From positions 186,001 through 250,000 of the forward strand of contig CP095414.1 in assembly GCA_029541985.1 (NCBI GenBank): a DNA stretch of 64,000 bases, given 5' to 3'. Made by a program: the position numbers and the translations under genes. The notes under the pieces are model-generated. The model was not told the DNA's origin, ran no database searches, and saw only the letters and a program-made list of their open reading frames with translations. Below are positions 17,595 through 27,128 of the stretch, piece by piece. How positions within the stretch are numbered: position 1 is the first letter of the stretch; every line of letters begins with the position of its first letter. The DNA comes from Bacteroidales bacterium F22 (GTDB lineage: Bacteria > Bacteroidota > Bacteroidia > Bacteroidales > Bacteroidaceae).

Positions 17595-19217
17595 ATGAAT
17601 CAATTATCGATGAAATGGCTTGTCCCAGCAATGATGACATTTGGACAAGTTGCCCATGTCACTGCTAGCAACATGCAAGAAGAGCAGAAACATGATAAAC
17701 GACCAAATATCTTGTTTTTCTTAGCAGATGATGCTACCTATTATCATTTTCATGCCAATGGCTGTCCTTGGGTAGAGACTCCGAACTTTGACCGTGTGGC
17801 AAAAGACGGTATTGTATTTGACCAATGCTATACACCCAATGCGAAGTCAGCTCCCTCAAGAGCAGCTATCCTCACCGGACGCTATTCGTGGCAATTGCGC
17901 CAAGCCGGTAACCACGTCACCAATTTCCCTACAGACATCAAAGTATTTACTGATGTCTTGCGTGAACAAGGTTATGATGTCGCTTATACAGGTAAAGGAT
18001 GGGCACCAGGAAATCCAGGTGTCATAGATGGGAAGCCACGTGAATTGACGGGACACTATTATCACAAACACACATTGAAAGCCCCGACTACAGGAATCAG
18101 CAACGTAGATTATGCGGCCAATTTCGGTGACTTTCTAGTTGATCAAAGTAAGAAAGACACCCCCTGGTTTTTCTGGTTTGGTAGTCATGAGCCTCATCGC
18201 AAATACCAATATCATTCTGGTGTAGAGGAAGGGAAAATGAATCCTGCTGACATAGATCACGTCCCAGCTTATTGGCCAGATAACGAGATCGTACGAAACG
18301 ATATGTTAGATTACGGTTACGAGATTGAATATTTCGATGCGCAGATTGGTAAAGCACTTAAGATGCTTGAAAAGACAGGAAAACTTCACAACACCATCAT
18401 CGTCATCACTTCAGACAATGGGATGCCGTTTCCTCGTAGCAAAGCAAATAATTATAATTATTCTAATCATATGCCACTGGCGGTAATGTGGGCCGATGGA
18501 ATCAAACACCCTGGACGTCGTATTCAAGATTATGTTAGCTTTGTAGATTTGGCTCCTACCTTTTTGGATATGGCCGAGGTGCCTCATTCCTCAGAAGCAT
18601 TGCCGTTTAGTGGTCAATCATTGAGACACTACCTCCAAGACAATGTCAAGTCTACGGAGAAAAATGCTCGTCGTATTATCTATTTTGGTCGTGAACGAGA
18701 TGATTATGGTCGTCCCAAAAATCAAGGCTATCCAATCCGTGCCATCATGCGCGATGGGATGCTCTATATCCATAATTTGAAACCATCACTCTATCCGGCA
18801 GGAAATCCACTTTCAGGATATCTTGATATTGATGGTTCGCCAACGAAAACACTCATCTTACAGATGGCTAGAGGTGGATCTAATATGTTCTATTGGAATC
18901 TTAGTTGTGCCCTTCGTCCTGAAGAAGAGATGTATGATTTGACTCGCGATATAGACTGTATGAACAATTTAGCCAATGTTCCTAGTTTAGCTAAGACTAA
19001 AGCAGAACTCAAAGCTCTTCTTCTCAAGAAATGTGAAGAGACTAATGACCCTCGTTTGGGTGATGATCCAGATATTTTTTCTCGTTATAAGTTTAACAAC
19101 AAAGAGAATTGGAATTTCTATGAAAGGATAAAAAACGGAGAATTGAAGGAACCATGGAAGCAAACAAAATGGGTTAATCCGACGGATTATTCTACATACC
19201 CAGACAATGATTTATAA
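17595..19217 (+). CDS. Exported S1-family sulfatase, serine type (third of cassette)
   Basis: Signal peptide (cut near VTAS-N), metal motif LADDATYY, maturation motif Ser85-Ala-Pro-Ser-Arg89, a YTGKGWAPGNPG loop and TSDNGMPFPRSKAN for the second metal region. It is 540 residues long, full length for the family. The GKGWAPG loop and long C-terminal sub-domain set it apart from the two upstream sulfatases, so the three probably act on different ester positions or sugar contexts. It ends the plus-strand arm and is followed by a strong hairpin terminator. It is predicted periplasmic. The substrate is unassigned from sequence; carrageenan-derived oligosaccharides are inferred from the neighbours. 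Confidence 0.88.
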   Translation: MNQLSMKWLVPAMMTFGQVAHVTASNMQEEQKHDKRPNILFFLADDATYYHFHANGCPWVETPNFDRVAKDGIVFDQCYTPNAKSAPSRAAILTGRYSWQLRQAGNHVTNFPTDIKVFTDVLREQGYDVAYTGKGWAPGNPGVIDGKPRELTGHYYHKHTLKAPTTGISNVDYAANFGDFLVDQSKKDTPWFFWFGSHEPHRKYQYHSGVEEGKMNPADIDHVPAYWPDNEIVRNDMLDYGYEIEYFDAQIGKALKMLEKTGKLHNTIIVITSDNGMPFPRSKANNYNYSNHMPLAVMWADGIKHPGRRIQDYVSFVDLAPTFLDMAEVPHSSEALPFSGQSLRHYLQDNVKSTEKNARRIIYFGRERDDYGRPKNQGYPIRAIMRDGMLYIHNLKPSLYPAGNPLSGYLDIDGSPTKTLILQMARGGSNMFYWNLSCALRPEEEMYDLTRDIDCMNNLANVPSLAKTKAELKALLLKKCEETNDPRLGDDPDIFSRYKFNNKENWNFYERIKNGELKEPWKQTKWVNPTDYSTYPDNDL

Positions 19218-19280
19218 CAAATCGTTTTTCTAATTATGGTTCAGATATAGCAAGTGTGTCTTCTATTTGCTATTACTACA

Positions 19281-19319
19281 AGAAGGAATGTATCAGTGAT
19301 GATGCGTTCCTTCTTTTTT
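19281..19319 (+). terminator. Intrinsic terminator of the plus-strand PUL arm
   Basis: AGAAGGAATG (19281-19290) pairs with CGTTCCTTCT (19305-19314) with one G-T wobble, followed directly by a T run. It lies 64 bases after the last sulfatase stop. Confidence 0.8.
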
Positions 19320-19774
19320 GTAACTTTTGTATTAATACCGATACCTGAACCCTTATTTAACAATAGCAAAATAAGATTCTCCTTTTATATAGATATGTTA
19401 TATTCCCACTAGATAGTAGAAGTCAGTCAGTTCTTTTTATGCCTTATAAAGGGCTTAAAACAAGTATTCTTAGATATTGAATAGTTAAAAATAGGATCTT
19501 GGATAAACCGTTCAGCAAAACTTAAAAGTTAGTAAAGCAATACTTCGTGTTCTATTTATTGAACACAAAGTCCTTCTCTGGTAAATAAGGGTTGTTACTA
19601 ATCAAACACCTTTTCCATTGTGTTAAGAGATTGCACTTGAAACAAAATCTATCTAAATATTTGACCGTTCTGATATAAAAATAGCTCTTTCTATTCTTAA
19701 AAAACGATTGTATTTGAGTCTGTATGTGGTCTCTAATTTACTTCAGAATCAAAATTCAACACCAAGATAAACGA

Positions 19775-19811
19775 GAGAGGGTGTCCCAGACATTTGTCTG
19801 TACACCCTCTC
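19775..19811 (-). terminator. Hairpin ending the minus-strand sulfatase/GH127 operon
   Basis: A perfect 10-bp stem (19775-19784 with 19802-19811, GAGAGGGTGT/ACACCCTCTC) encloses a second 5-bp stem (CAGAC/GTCTG, 19787-19791 with 19796-19800). It lies about 105 bases beyond the sulfatase stop on the minus strand. The T-tract after it is weak (CTCGTTTATCTT), so termination may be partial or the hairpin may mainly stabilise the 3' end. Confidence 0.6.
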
Positions 19812-19915
19812 AAATAAGATTAATGAATAGGTCCTTGAAAACCAATTAAATTTCTATCTAATACTACTACTATCTTTATCTATTCGATTAATCTGATATT
19901 ATCTATTTCACCTTT

Positions 19916-21448
19916 TTAGTCATTTTCATACTTGATATATCGTTCCATAATCTCTTTGACCATGATATCCTCAGTTTGGCCTAGATGGGTCAGAAGCATC
20001 TTACGTAGCTTCAACAATTCTGAAGCACAAGCCTTATCTTCAATCAGATTGACCCGTTCTTGAGGGTCTTCTTTGAGATTATACAATTCATCTGCACCAC
20101 AAGGATTGAAACAATACTTCCATTCAGGAGTACGAACAGCACGTTCACCAAACCAATGTCCATTGTACCACTCATAGCGATAAAAAGCAACATCAGGTAC
20201 CTTCGCCCACGCCTCATCTCCATGTTTGATTAGAGGCATCAGTGAGCGACTATCTACATTGGCTACAGTAGGTTGTAGATGCATATATTCCACAAGTGTC
20301 TGATTCAAATCAATCAAACTAACTTCATGATTAATTTTCTGAGGAGCGACTCCTGGTGCTTTGATTAACATAGGGATACGCATCAAGCCATCATATGCAT
20401 AAGGACCCTTGTCATATAATCCATGTTCGGCCAACATGCTCCCTTGATCAGAAGTAAAGACAATCAATGTATTGTCCCACATGCCTAGTCGTTTGATCTC
20501 ATCGAAGAGTTCTCCTATAGCTTGGTCAAACATCGTCATCAATCCCATAGAATAAGAGATCGTTTTGCGCCAGTCATTGTCACTCATATGTCCCACATTC
20601 ATCCATGGCCACATCACATCGTGCTGATACTCAAGCCCAGGTTTATGTTCCTTATATGAGGCAGGTAATTGGATATCACGGTAATTATACATCGTAGCAT
20701 AAGGTGCAGGGACAGTATAAGCAGGGTGAGGGGTATGGAATCCCACAGTGAGATAAAAAGGCTTATCTTTTTGAGCTGCTTTTTGTAAAAATCTGATGCC
20801 ATTATCCACCTCATGTTTCGGCTCACTAGTCTCGTATGTTCTGTTTTTATCAGTAGAGTAGTACTCAGGTTTTTCATCCCATTTCTTTCCCTTCTCATAA
20901 TATTTGTCTAGTCCTTTAAAATCTGGACGTGTCGGTTTCTTCATCAATTTAGGCCCTTTTCGACCAACGAACATATCCGCACCTCTATCCTCAGGCGTGA
21001 CATATCCCACATGCCATTTACCTACATAACCAATGAAGTATCCTGAATTTTTAGCCCATTCGATGAGTGTAGGCACTTCCTTAGGTAACGTCGCTATTGG
21101 TGAATGCCATAAGTGCAAATTATCAGCTAATCCCGTACGATGTCCGTAGCGGCCTGTGAACAATGCTGCTCTGGAGGGGCTAGAGAGTCCCGTGGTAGTA
21201 CAAGCTTCAGAGAAGCATGTCGATTCAGCAGCGAACCGATCCAGATTGGGTGTACTCATCAGACCACCTCCAAATCCAGCCATATCTAATCGCATGTCAT
21301 CAGTGATAATAAAGATGACATTTCGTTTTTCTGGAAAATCTTGTTTTTTAGACTTCTCTGCTGAATATGTCTTCGCAAAGAGAGGAGTGAAAGCCCCCAA
21401 GCTAGTGAGTGCAGTCATCGTCCATTGCATGTATTGTCTATTATTCAT
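19916..21448 (-). CDS. Exported S1-family sulfatase, serine type
   Basis: Signal peptide (cut near LFAK), metal motif IITDDMRLDM, maturation motif Ser89-Ser-Pro-Ser-Arg93 (GLSSPSRAALFTGRYGHRTG), GKWHVGY loop, and TSDQGSMLAEHG with the second metal ligands. The 510-residue length is complete. A basic stretch (GRKGPKLMKKPTRPDFKGLDKYYEKGKKW) inserted after the GKWH region may line a binding site for an anionic, multiply sulfated substrate; that is an inference. It is the last gene of an operon that also carries a second sulfatase, two GH127-like enzymes and a permease, so it should desulfate oligosaccharides in the periplasm to allow the exo-enzymes to act. The position of the ester is unknown. 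Confidence 0.9.
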   Translation of the reverse strand: MNNRQYMQWTMTALTSLGAFTPLFAKTYSAEKSKKQDFPEKRNVIFIITDDMRLDMAGFGGGLMSTPNLDRFAAESTCFSEACTTTGLSSPSRAALFTGRYGHRTGLADNLHLWHSPIATLPKEVPTLIEWAKNSGYFIGYVGKWHVGYVTPEDRGADMFVGRKGPKLMKKPTRPDFKGLDKYYEKGKKWDEKPEYYSTDKNRTYETSEPKHEVDNGIRFLQKAAQKDKPFYLTVGFHTPHPAYTVPAPYATMYNYRDIQLPASYKEHKPGLEYQHDVMWPWMNVGHMSDNDWRKTISYSMGLMTMFDQAIGELFDEIKRLGMWDNTLIVFTSDQGSMLAEHGLYDKGPYAYDGLMRIPMLIKAPGVAPQKINHEVSLIDLNQTLVEYMHLQPTVANVDSRSLMPLIKHGDEAWAKVPDVAFYRYEWYNGHWFGERAVRTPEWKYCFNPCGADELYNLKEDPQERVNLIEDKACASELLKLRKMLLTHLGQTEDIMVKEIMERYIKYEND

Positions 21449-21499
21449 GATTCTTTATCTATTAAAATTATATCCTTTTTTGTTATCTGCCTTTTGTCT

Positions 21500-23587
21500 T
21501 TACCATTTGATAGGGAAGAACACAGACATCTTCGATGAACCACGATTATTCCATGCGAAATATGGAATAAAAGTCATTTGTGTCTGACGTGTTTCCATAG
21601 CCTGTGTGTCATATAGCTTCTTCGAATCGAAAGATTCTGTTCTATAAAATATTGTAGGAATCGTGATGACATTAATTCCTCCGAGTAGTTGTGATTTATG
21701 AATGACTTTGAAACGAGGATGTGCACTAATCATGATATCTTCAAATTCGATAAACGGTTTGAAATAATCAACAGATTCAGCACAGTAAATCAAAGGTCCA
21801 TTTGCTACAGCTACTTGATTGACCAATTCTTCTACTCGATTATTTGCTTGGATAAGCCGCGGTTTCATCTGCAAGTCTAATTGTACCTTATCTCCTTGCT
21901 TCCATGTACGATTGATTGTCGCAAAGCTACCCGCTTGCGTTTTGATTGCTTGCCCATTGATCATCAATGTAGCTCCTTTGGCCCATTGAGGGATACGCAA
22001 TTTCAAAGCAAATGTGGCTGACGTTGTCGTATCATACGTGATATTGACTTGTCCATCCCATGGATAATTAGTCTGCTGGGTCAACGAGATCATCTGCCCG
22101 TTGACCTTTGTTGTTATCTTGTTACTACCATATAACGTGACAAATAAATCCTTATTTCTTACGGCATAGGCATAGTTATTGGTTTCAGTGAGGAACCGCA
22201 CCATACTTGTAGGACAGCATACACATGAGACTTCAGTAGTCCATCTCTTATGATGGTCTAGAGACCTAAGTGTCTGGTCTTGGCCATTCCAGCGAATAGG
22301 ATTGGTGTAGAAATAACTTTTTCCATCTATAGACATGCCCGATAAATCGTTGTAGAATCCGACTTCCATCTGGTCTACATATTTAGAATCTCCTGTGATC
22401 ATAAACATCCTCCAAGAGAAATAAGCGCCATACAGAGCTGCACATGTTTCGTTATAGGCACTCGCATTTTTCAAGCTATAAGGGAGTCCAAATGCTTCGT
22501 GTACGGTAGCATCTGCACGAGTAGGGTCTATCCCATCATGTACATTGCCCAATCCACCAGTTACAGAAGCTTTGCGCATATAGATGTCGTTCCAGATTTC
22601 TTTGAGTGGTGTCAAGAGTGTAGAATCTCCAGTTTCGGCATATAGGTCAGCTGCACCATTGTAAAGAACAGTTCCTGTCACAGCATGTCCTACAGCGTGT
22701 GTCTCTTTTCTGAAAGGAGTTGCATTTTGACTAAAAGCCGATTTGATATGCCCTCTACCTGTCACGAAACGATTAGCTAAGTTTAGATATTTCTTATTTC
22801 CAGTACAACGATACAATTCGACCAAGCCCATAATTTGTGTCGGATTGAAATCTGCTTCAGCAAGTTTGGGAGTCACCTTCGCAAAGGCACGATCCAAACA
22901 ATCGGCTGCTTTGATAGCCACATCCAAAAGGATTCGCGACTTGGTGACCCGATAGTGTGTGCAAGCTAAAGTCAATAGATGCCCCATATTATAGGTCTCA
23001 TGATAATTTCTTACTGTGAAATGAGGCTTGTCATGAACGACTTTATGAACCTTCTCTTGGTTAGGTCCTTGCATCCCGTAGCCCAACTGCACATGGGTCG
23101 TAATATAGCCATCTTTGTCTTGTGCACTAGCGATTAATGTGGCGCAGTCATTGATTCGCTTGAGTAAGTCAGCACTAGGATGCACGGCATAATAAGCCAC
23201 TTGCGCTTCGACCCATTTGTAGTAATCCCCATCTTGCCAGTTGGTACCAAATGTGCCGTCGCCCGGTTTCATCACTCCTGCCACTTTACGAAAATTATCT
23301 TCTGAAGCCTTCATGAAATATTTATACTCAGCGGGTACTACATTCTCCATTGCTAATTGAAATCGGTCCCCCCAGAATCCATCAGTCCATTGGACAGAAC
23401 CCATGGGCACCGTATGTACTCGAACGTGTGCATCAGCACTTGCTGCAATATAGGGAGCAGGTTGTTGTGCTTGCAAAGAGAAATGCTGTCCTAGACTGCA
23501 AAAGAGAGCGATCGATACCCCCAGCTGCAGTGTCCTTTGTCTATTGCTTATTTTATTTAACATGGTCATTATCTTATTATTATTCAT
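21500..23587 (-). CDS. GH127-like glycoside hydrolase (DUF1680), candidate 3,6-anhydro-D-galactosidase
   Basis: Signal peptide (cut near LQAQ) followed by an (alpha/alpha)6-barrel of the GH127 type. The known GH127 beta-L-arabinofuranosidase uses an acid/base Glu, a Cys nucleophile and a zinc site of Glu and three Cys. The same set appears here: Glu364 (HEAFGLPY), Glu380 and Cys382 (YNETC), and Cys457-Cys458 in CVCCPTS. The 16-residue spacing between the two Glu equals that of the model enzyme (322 and 338). Members of GH127 in marine carrageenan degraders release 3,6-anhydro-D-galactose, and the neighbours here support that role over arabinose release. Its start overlaps the stop of the upstream sulfatase by 8 bases, implying translational coupling. 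A start at an internal Met (residue 7 or 9) is possible. Confidence 0.85.
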   Translation of the reverse strand: MNNNKIMTMLNKISNRQRTLQLGVSIALFCSLGQHFSLQAQQPAPYIAASADAHVRVHTVPMGSVQWTDGFWGDRFQLAMENVVPAEYKYFMKASEDNFRKVAGVMKPGDGTFGTNWQDGDYYKWVEAQVAYYAVHPSADLLKRINDCATLIASAQDKDGYITTHVQLGYGMQGPNQEKVHKVVHDKPHFTVRNYHETYNMGHLLTLACTHYRVTKSRILLDVAIKAADCLDRAFAKVTPKLAEADFNPTQIMGLVELYRCTGNKKYLNLANRFVTGRGHIKSAFSQNATPFRKETHAVGHAVTGTVLYNGAADLYAETGDSTLLTPLKEIWNDIYMRKASVTGGLGNVHDGIDPTRADATVHEAFGLPYSLKNASAYNETCAALYGAYFSWRMFMITGDSKYVDQMEVGFYNDLSGMSIDGKSYFYTNPIRWNGQDQTLRSLDHHKRWTTEVSCVCCPTSMVRFLTETNNYAYAVRNKDLFVTLYGSNKITTKVNGQMISLTQQTNYPWDGQVNITYDTTTSATFALKLRIPQWAKGATLMINGQAIKTQAGSFATINRTWKQGDKVQLDLQMKPRLIQANNRVEELVNQVAVANGPLIYCAESVDYFKPFIEFEDIMISAHPRFKVIHKSQLLGGINVITIPTIFYRTESFDSKKLYDTQAMETRQTQMTFIPYFAWNNRGSSKMSVFFPIKW

Positions 23588-25055
23588 ATCTTAATGGGTT
23601 GACAGTATCGCGCAGATGAGGCTCATCATACTTAATCATTTGTGCTTTGAGAGAGGTCATCAGTTCTTCTCCTATCTCTTTATAGTCTTCTTCATCGTAG
23701 CGATTAATCAGTTCTAATGGGTCTTTTTGGAGGTCATATAGCCAAGGGGAATCATTGGTCGAGAGTACTAGCTTGTAGCGACCATCTGTAGCCATGACCC
23801 AATTGAAAGTACTGGTTTCGTAGATGATTCTCTTTTTCTGTACATGTTTCGAATGAGATGTCAATGCTTCAGCATCACCTATCCCATCGAGGCCTGGCAC
23901 TTCAGGTAGCCCCATCAATTCGATTAATGTAGGCATCAAATCGACATTGACATAAGGAGTCGAAATCACTTTCCCTTTTCTGATGTGCTTAGGGTATCGG
24001 ATAATCAAAGGTACTCTCGCTGAGGTCTCAAACGGTAATCCTTTGTTGATGCGATGATGTTCGAAGTTCAATTCTCCATGGTCAGCAGTAAATAAGATGA
24101 TGGTATTATCATCGATATCATATTTTTTTAGTGCAGCGATGATACGTCCTACATTATGGTCTATATCGGTAACCATCCCGAAGTAGTTGATGATATTTTT
24201 CTTGGTAAAAGCATCATCAGATTCATTGTCCAATTCAAATCTCGCCCATTGAGGTCTGTCTTTTACTTTTTGTGTCCATGTCAGTGGGGCATGATACTCT
24301 AAGTCAGCATACATCTTATCATAAGGGGGTACAGCGATGTCTGGAGAGTGAGGGTCAGGGATACTGAGTACCAAACAAAATGGATTGTTGTGATCTCGCT
24401 TGATTACTTCCAATGCCTTATCAGTCAAGAAAGGAGTCACCGGAACCACTTCCTTCCCCGGACGTTTACGGGGATTGTTTGTTAGTTCGATTTTCTTAGG
24501 ATCGTCTCCTACTACATAATATTTTTGATGGCCAGTGTTGAACATATATGTGTTGTCATCAAAACCAAATGAAGGAGACACTTGCCATCCTGGTATCGGT
24601 TCGTTATCGGCCATATGCCATTTCCCCACATAGGATGTCTTGTAGCCTTGGTCTTTCAATACTTGACCTATCGAAGTGGCATCATGACGCAGTCCACAGC
24701 CATTCAACGGAACCCCTACTTTTTCGGGATAACACCCCGTGAATATGGATGCACGCGAAGGCGAGGATACTGGAGAAGACGCGTAATAACTAGTATATAT
24801 AGCACCTTCTTGGGCCATACGATTCAAATTGGGTGTATCGGGTGCTGCTTTAGGTCCCCAGCGATAAGCCAATTCGTCTGGTAGAAATTGCCTATAACAA
24901 CCCAATGTGAGGTAGGATTGTTCATCAGTCATGATGAAGATGAGATTTGGTTTTTTGTGATTACTTGCTTGGGCTATTTGGCCAGGAATGAAACAACTAG
25001 CAGCAGTTGTCCACGTCAGGTATTTGCCAAATACGAATGATTTATTGAAGTACAT
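23580..25055 (-). CDS. Exported S1-family sulfatase, serine type
   Basis: Signal peptide (cut near AQAS), metal motif IMTDEQSY (Asp44-Glu45 where Asp-Asp is common), maturation motif Ser97-Ser-Pro-Ser-Arg101, YVGKWHMAD loop, and TADHGELNFEHH as the second metal region. It is full length at 491 residues. It sits between two GH127-like genes: 35 bases downstream of one and overlapping the other by 8 bases. That arrangement suggests it clears the sulfate that would block release of 3,6-anhydrogalactose or galactose at the oligosaccharide end, for example a 2-sulfate on anhydrogalactose or a 4-sulfate on galactose. This is inference; the subfamily is not assigned. Confidence 0.9.
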   Translation of the reverse strand: MYFNKSFVFGKYLTWTTAASCFIPGQIAQASNHKKPNLIFIMTDEQSYLTLGCYRQFLPDELAYRWGPKAAPDTPNLNRMAQEGAIYTSYYASSPVSSPSRASIFTGCYPEKVGVPLNGCGLRHDATSIGQVLKDQGYKTSYVGKWHMADNEPIPGWQVSPSFGFDDNTYMFNTGHQKYYVVGDDPKKIELTNNPRKRPGKEVVPVTPFLTDKALEVIKRDHNNPFCLVLSIPDPHSPDIAVPPYDKMYADLEYHAPLTWTQKVKDRPQWARFELDNESDDAFTKKNIINYFGMVTDIDHNVGRIIAALKKYDIDDNTIILFTADHGELNFEHHRINKGLPFETSARVPLIIRYPKHIRKGKVISTPYVNVDLMPTLIELMGLPEVPGLDGIGDAEALTSHSKHVQKKRIIYETSTFNWVMATDGRYKLVLSTNDSPWLYDLQKDPLELINRYDEEDYKEIGEELMTSLKAQMIKYDEPHLRDTVNPLRYE

Positions 25056-25090
25056 ATAATTACTTTTATGTTGTTTATATTAGTCCCTTA

Positions 25091-27109
25091 CTACCATTTT
25101 ATTGGTAGAAAAACACTCATCTCAGATTCTCCTCGATTGCACCAAGCATAGTAAGGAATGAGTGTCAATGTTGTTGGTTTTACTGTCGGATTTAGTTCAC
25201 TGTACAAGTTCTCTTTGGGAGTCATTGATGTACGAAGCCATGCGTTTTTCACTGTGATTTCATTGATTCCTCCAAGGACTTCTTGCTTGTATTCTACTTT
25301 CATCTCGGGATGACTAGGCATCAGCAGTCTAGGTACTACATTCTCAGGCTGCACTTCTTTAGTTGACTCAGCACAATAGATAAGCGGACCGTAGGCCACG
25401 GCAACCTGATTACGGAGTTCTTCCACTAACGGGTTGGCCTGAATCAAGCGAGGTTCCATATCTAGATACAACTCTACCTTATCACTCTGTTTCCATATAC
25501 GTCGTATTTCGGCAAAAGTTCCCGCTTCCACATTGTGTCGTTCTCCATTGATAGTATAGTATGATGCTTTGGCCCATGCAGGAATACGTAATTTGAGAGA
25601 GAAATCATTGTGCAGTTGTCCGCTGAAGATAAAGGTTACTTTGCCGTCAATAGGGTAGTTCGTGATTTGATCAAAAGTAACTCGTTTCCCGTTGACTTCT
25701 GTACTCATGATATTGCTTCCATACAAGGTTACATAAAGGGCATCATTGCTCTTCGCATAGGCATAATCATTGGTTTGTGTTAAGAATCGAGCGATACTAG
25801 TCGGACAACACACGCATGTCTCTTCGTCAGTCCAGCGATGGTGATGATCTAGCGAAAGTAAAGGGTGGTCTTTACCATACCAACGGAGCACATTGGTGTA
25901 GAAATAGCTTTTACCATCCAAGGCCATCGATGAGAGGTTATTGTAAAACGAAGTTTCCATCTGGTCTGCATATTTGATATTTCCCGTGATTAAGAACATA
26001 CGCCATGAGAAATAAGCTCCATAGAATGTAGCACATGTCTCATTGTAAGCCGTAGAATTGGCCAAACTATACGGTTCCCCAAAGGCTTCCTGTACGGTTG
26101 CAAATCGGTTTGTTGGTGATACTCCGTTGTGTACATTTCCAAGTCCTCCAGTCACAGATGCTTTGCGGGTGTACATGTCCTCCCATATAGCTTCTAATGA
26201 TTTGAGAAGAGCTGGGTCTCCTGTCTCAGTATATAAGTCGGCTGCTCCGTTGTACAACACAGTACTCAATACGGCGTGTCCTACAGCATGTGTCTCTTTA
26301 CGGAAATGGGTTGCATTTTGATTCATAGCATCTTTGCCATATCCTCGAGCAGTGACAAACCGGTCGGCTAATTTTAGATATCGCTTATCATTGGTGCAAC
26401 GATACAATTCGACCAAACCCATTATCTGAGTAGGATTGAAATCCATATTCGACGTCTCTTGGTTTGCTTTTGGGAAATGAGCGTCCAAGAAGTCGGCAGT
26501 GCGAATCGCTACTTTTAGTAGCGTACTGTCCTTTGTTACTCGAAAGTGTGTGGCAGCTAGTGTCATCAAATGCCCCATGTTATAGGTCTCATGGAAACGC
26601 AATGTCTTGAATCGTTTGGGATGCTTGAATGGACGTAAATGGGCTGTGTTTGGCCCCATCAGACCATGCCCAATCTGGGTATGTGTCGTGATGTATCCAT
26701 CATCTGCCTGTGCCTCAGCGATGATATGAGCTCGGCGCTGTATCTCTTTGAGTAGTTGCGGGTTTTTGTTTATTGCATAGGCTGATATCTGTGCTTCTAG
26801 CCATTTGTAATAATCCCCGTCTTGCCAATTGGTTCCTTTGAATCCTATCTTGGATTTCTTCGTTCCAGCAGCAATTTTGAAGTTGTCTTCAGAGAAATCC
26901 ATGAAATAATCCCATTCTGCTGGAATCACATGGTGTATATCCAAATCGAATCGTTCTTTCCAGAATCCATCAGTCCACTTGACATCTTCCATTCCTAGAC
27001 CTCGCAATGCTACGTGTGCCTCGGGAGTGGGGTCAATATACGGTTTTACTTGTGCGTGAGTCGTTGCTGTTAGCAAGCAAAAAGTCACTGCCATCCATTT
27101 TTTTATCAT
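25091..27109 (-). CDS. GH127-like glycoside hydrolase (DUF1680), second copy
   Basis: A paralogue of the other GH127-like gene in this operon, also exported (signal peptide cut near THAQ). Catalytic and zinc-site residues are all present: Glu341 (QEAFGEPY), Glu357 and Cys359 (YNETC), and Cys434-Cys435 in CVCCPTS. Large blocks are shared with the paralogue, such as DFNPTQIMGLVELYRCT and KETHAVGHAV. Keeping two copies in one operon suggests two substrates, perhaps neutral and sulfated 3,6-anhydrogalactose ends, or alpha-linked ends of different oligosaccharides. The family founder is a beta-L-arabinofuranosidase, so arabinose activity is the alternative, but nothing else in the locus handles arabinose. 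It starts 19 bases after the permease gene stops. Confidence 0.85.
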   Translation of the reverse strand: MIKKWMAVTFCLLTATTHAQVKPYIDPTPEAHVALRGLGMEDVKWTDGFWKERFDLDIHHVIPAEWDYFMDFSEDNFKIAAGTKKSKIGFKGTNWQDGDYYKWLEAQISAYAINKNPQLLKEIQRRAHIIAEAQADDGYITTHTQIGHGLMGPNTAHLRPFKHPKRFKTLRFHETYNMGHLMTLAATHFRVTKDSTLLKVAIRTADFLDAHFPKANQETSNMDFNPTQIMGLVELYRCTNDKRYLKLADRFVTARGYGKDAMNQNATHFRKETHAVGHAVLSTVLYNGAADLYTETGDPALLKSLEAIWEDMYTRKASVTGGLGNVHNGVSPTNRFATVQEAFGEPYSLANSTAYNETCATFYGAYFSWRMFLITGNIKYADQMETSFYNNLSSMALDGKSYFYTNVLRWYGKDHPLLSLDHHHRWTDEETCVCCPTSIARFLTQTNDYAYAKSNDALYVTLYGSNIMSTEVNGKRVTFDQITNYPIDGKVTFIFSGQLHNDFSLKLRIPAWAKASYYTINGERHNVEAGTFAEIRRIWKQSDKVELYLDMEPRLIQANPLVEELRNQVAVAYGPLIYCAESTKEVQPENVVPRLLMPSHPEMKVEYKQEVLGGINEITVKNAWLRTSMTPKENLYSELNPTVKPTTLTLIPYYAWCNRGESEMSVFLPIKW

Positions 27110-27128
27110 ATTCTTTTATTCTTTTTGA

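Larger units (their letters stand above)
19218..19915. other. Convergent intergenic region with two hairpins
   Basis: About 700 A+T-rich bases lie between the convergent ends of two sulfatase operons. Apart from one hairpin terminator near each end, I see no gene, tRNA or clear repeat. It may carry the decayed remains of something now unrecognisable. Confidence 0.5.

Noticed and set aside
19218..19915. Possible insertion sequence or CRISPR remnant in the convergent gap
   Set aside because: No transposase fragment, terminal inverted repeats or regularly spaced repeats were seen; only two terminator hairpins.
21500..27109. Arabinofuran utilization based on GH127 resemblance
   Set aside because: There are no arabinose catabolic genes, arabinanases or other pentose genes; the sulfatase and anhydrogalactose context fits carrageenan better.
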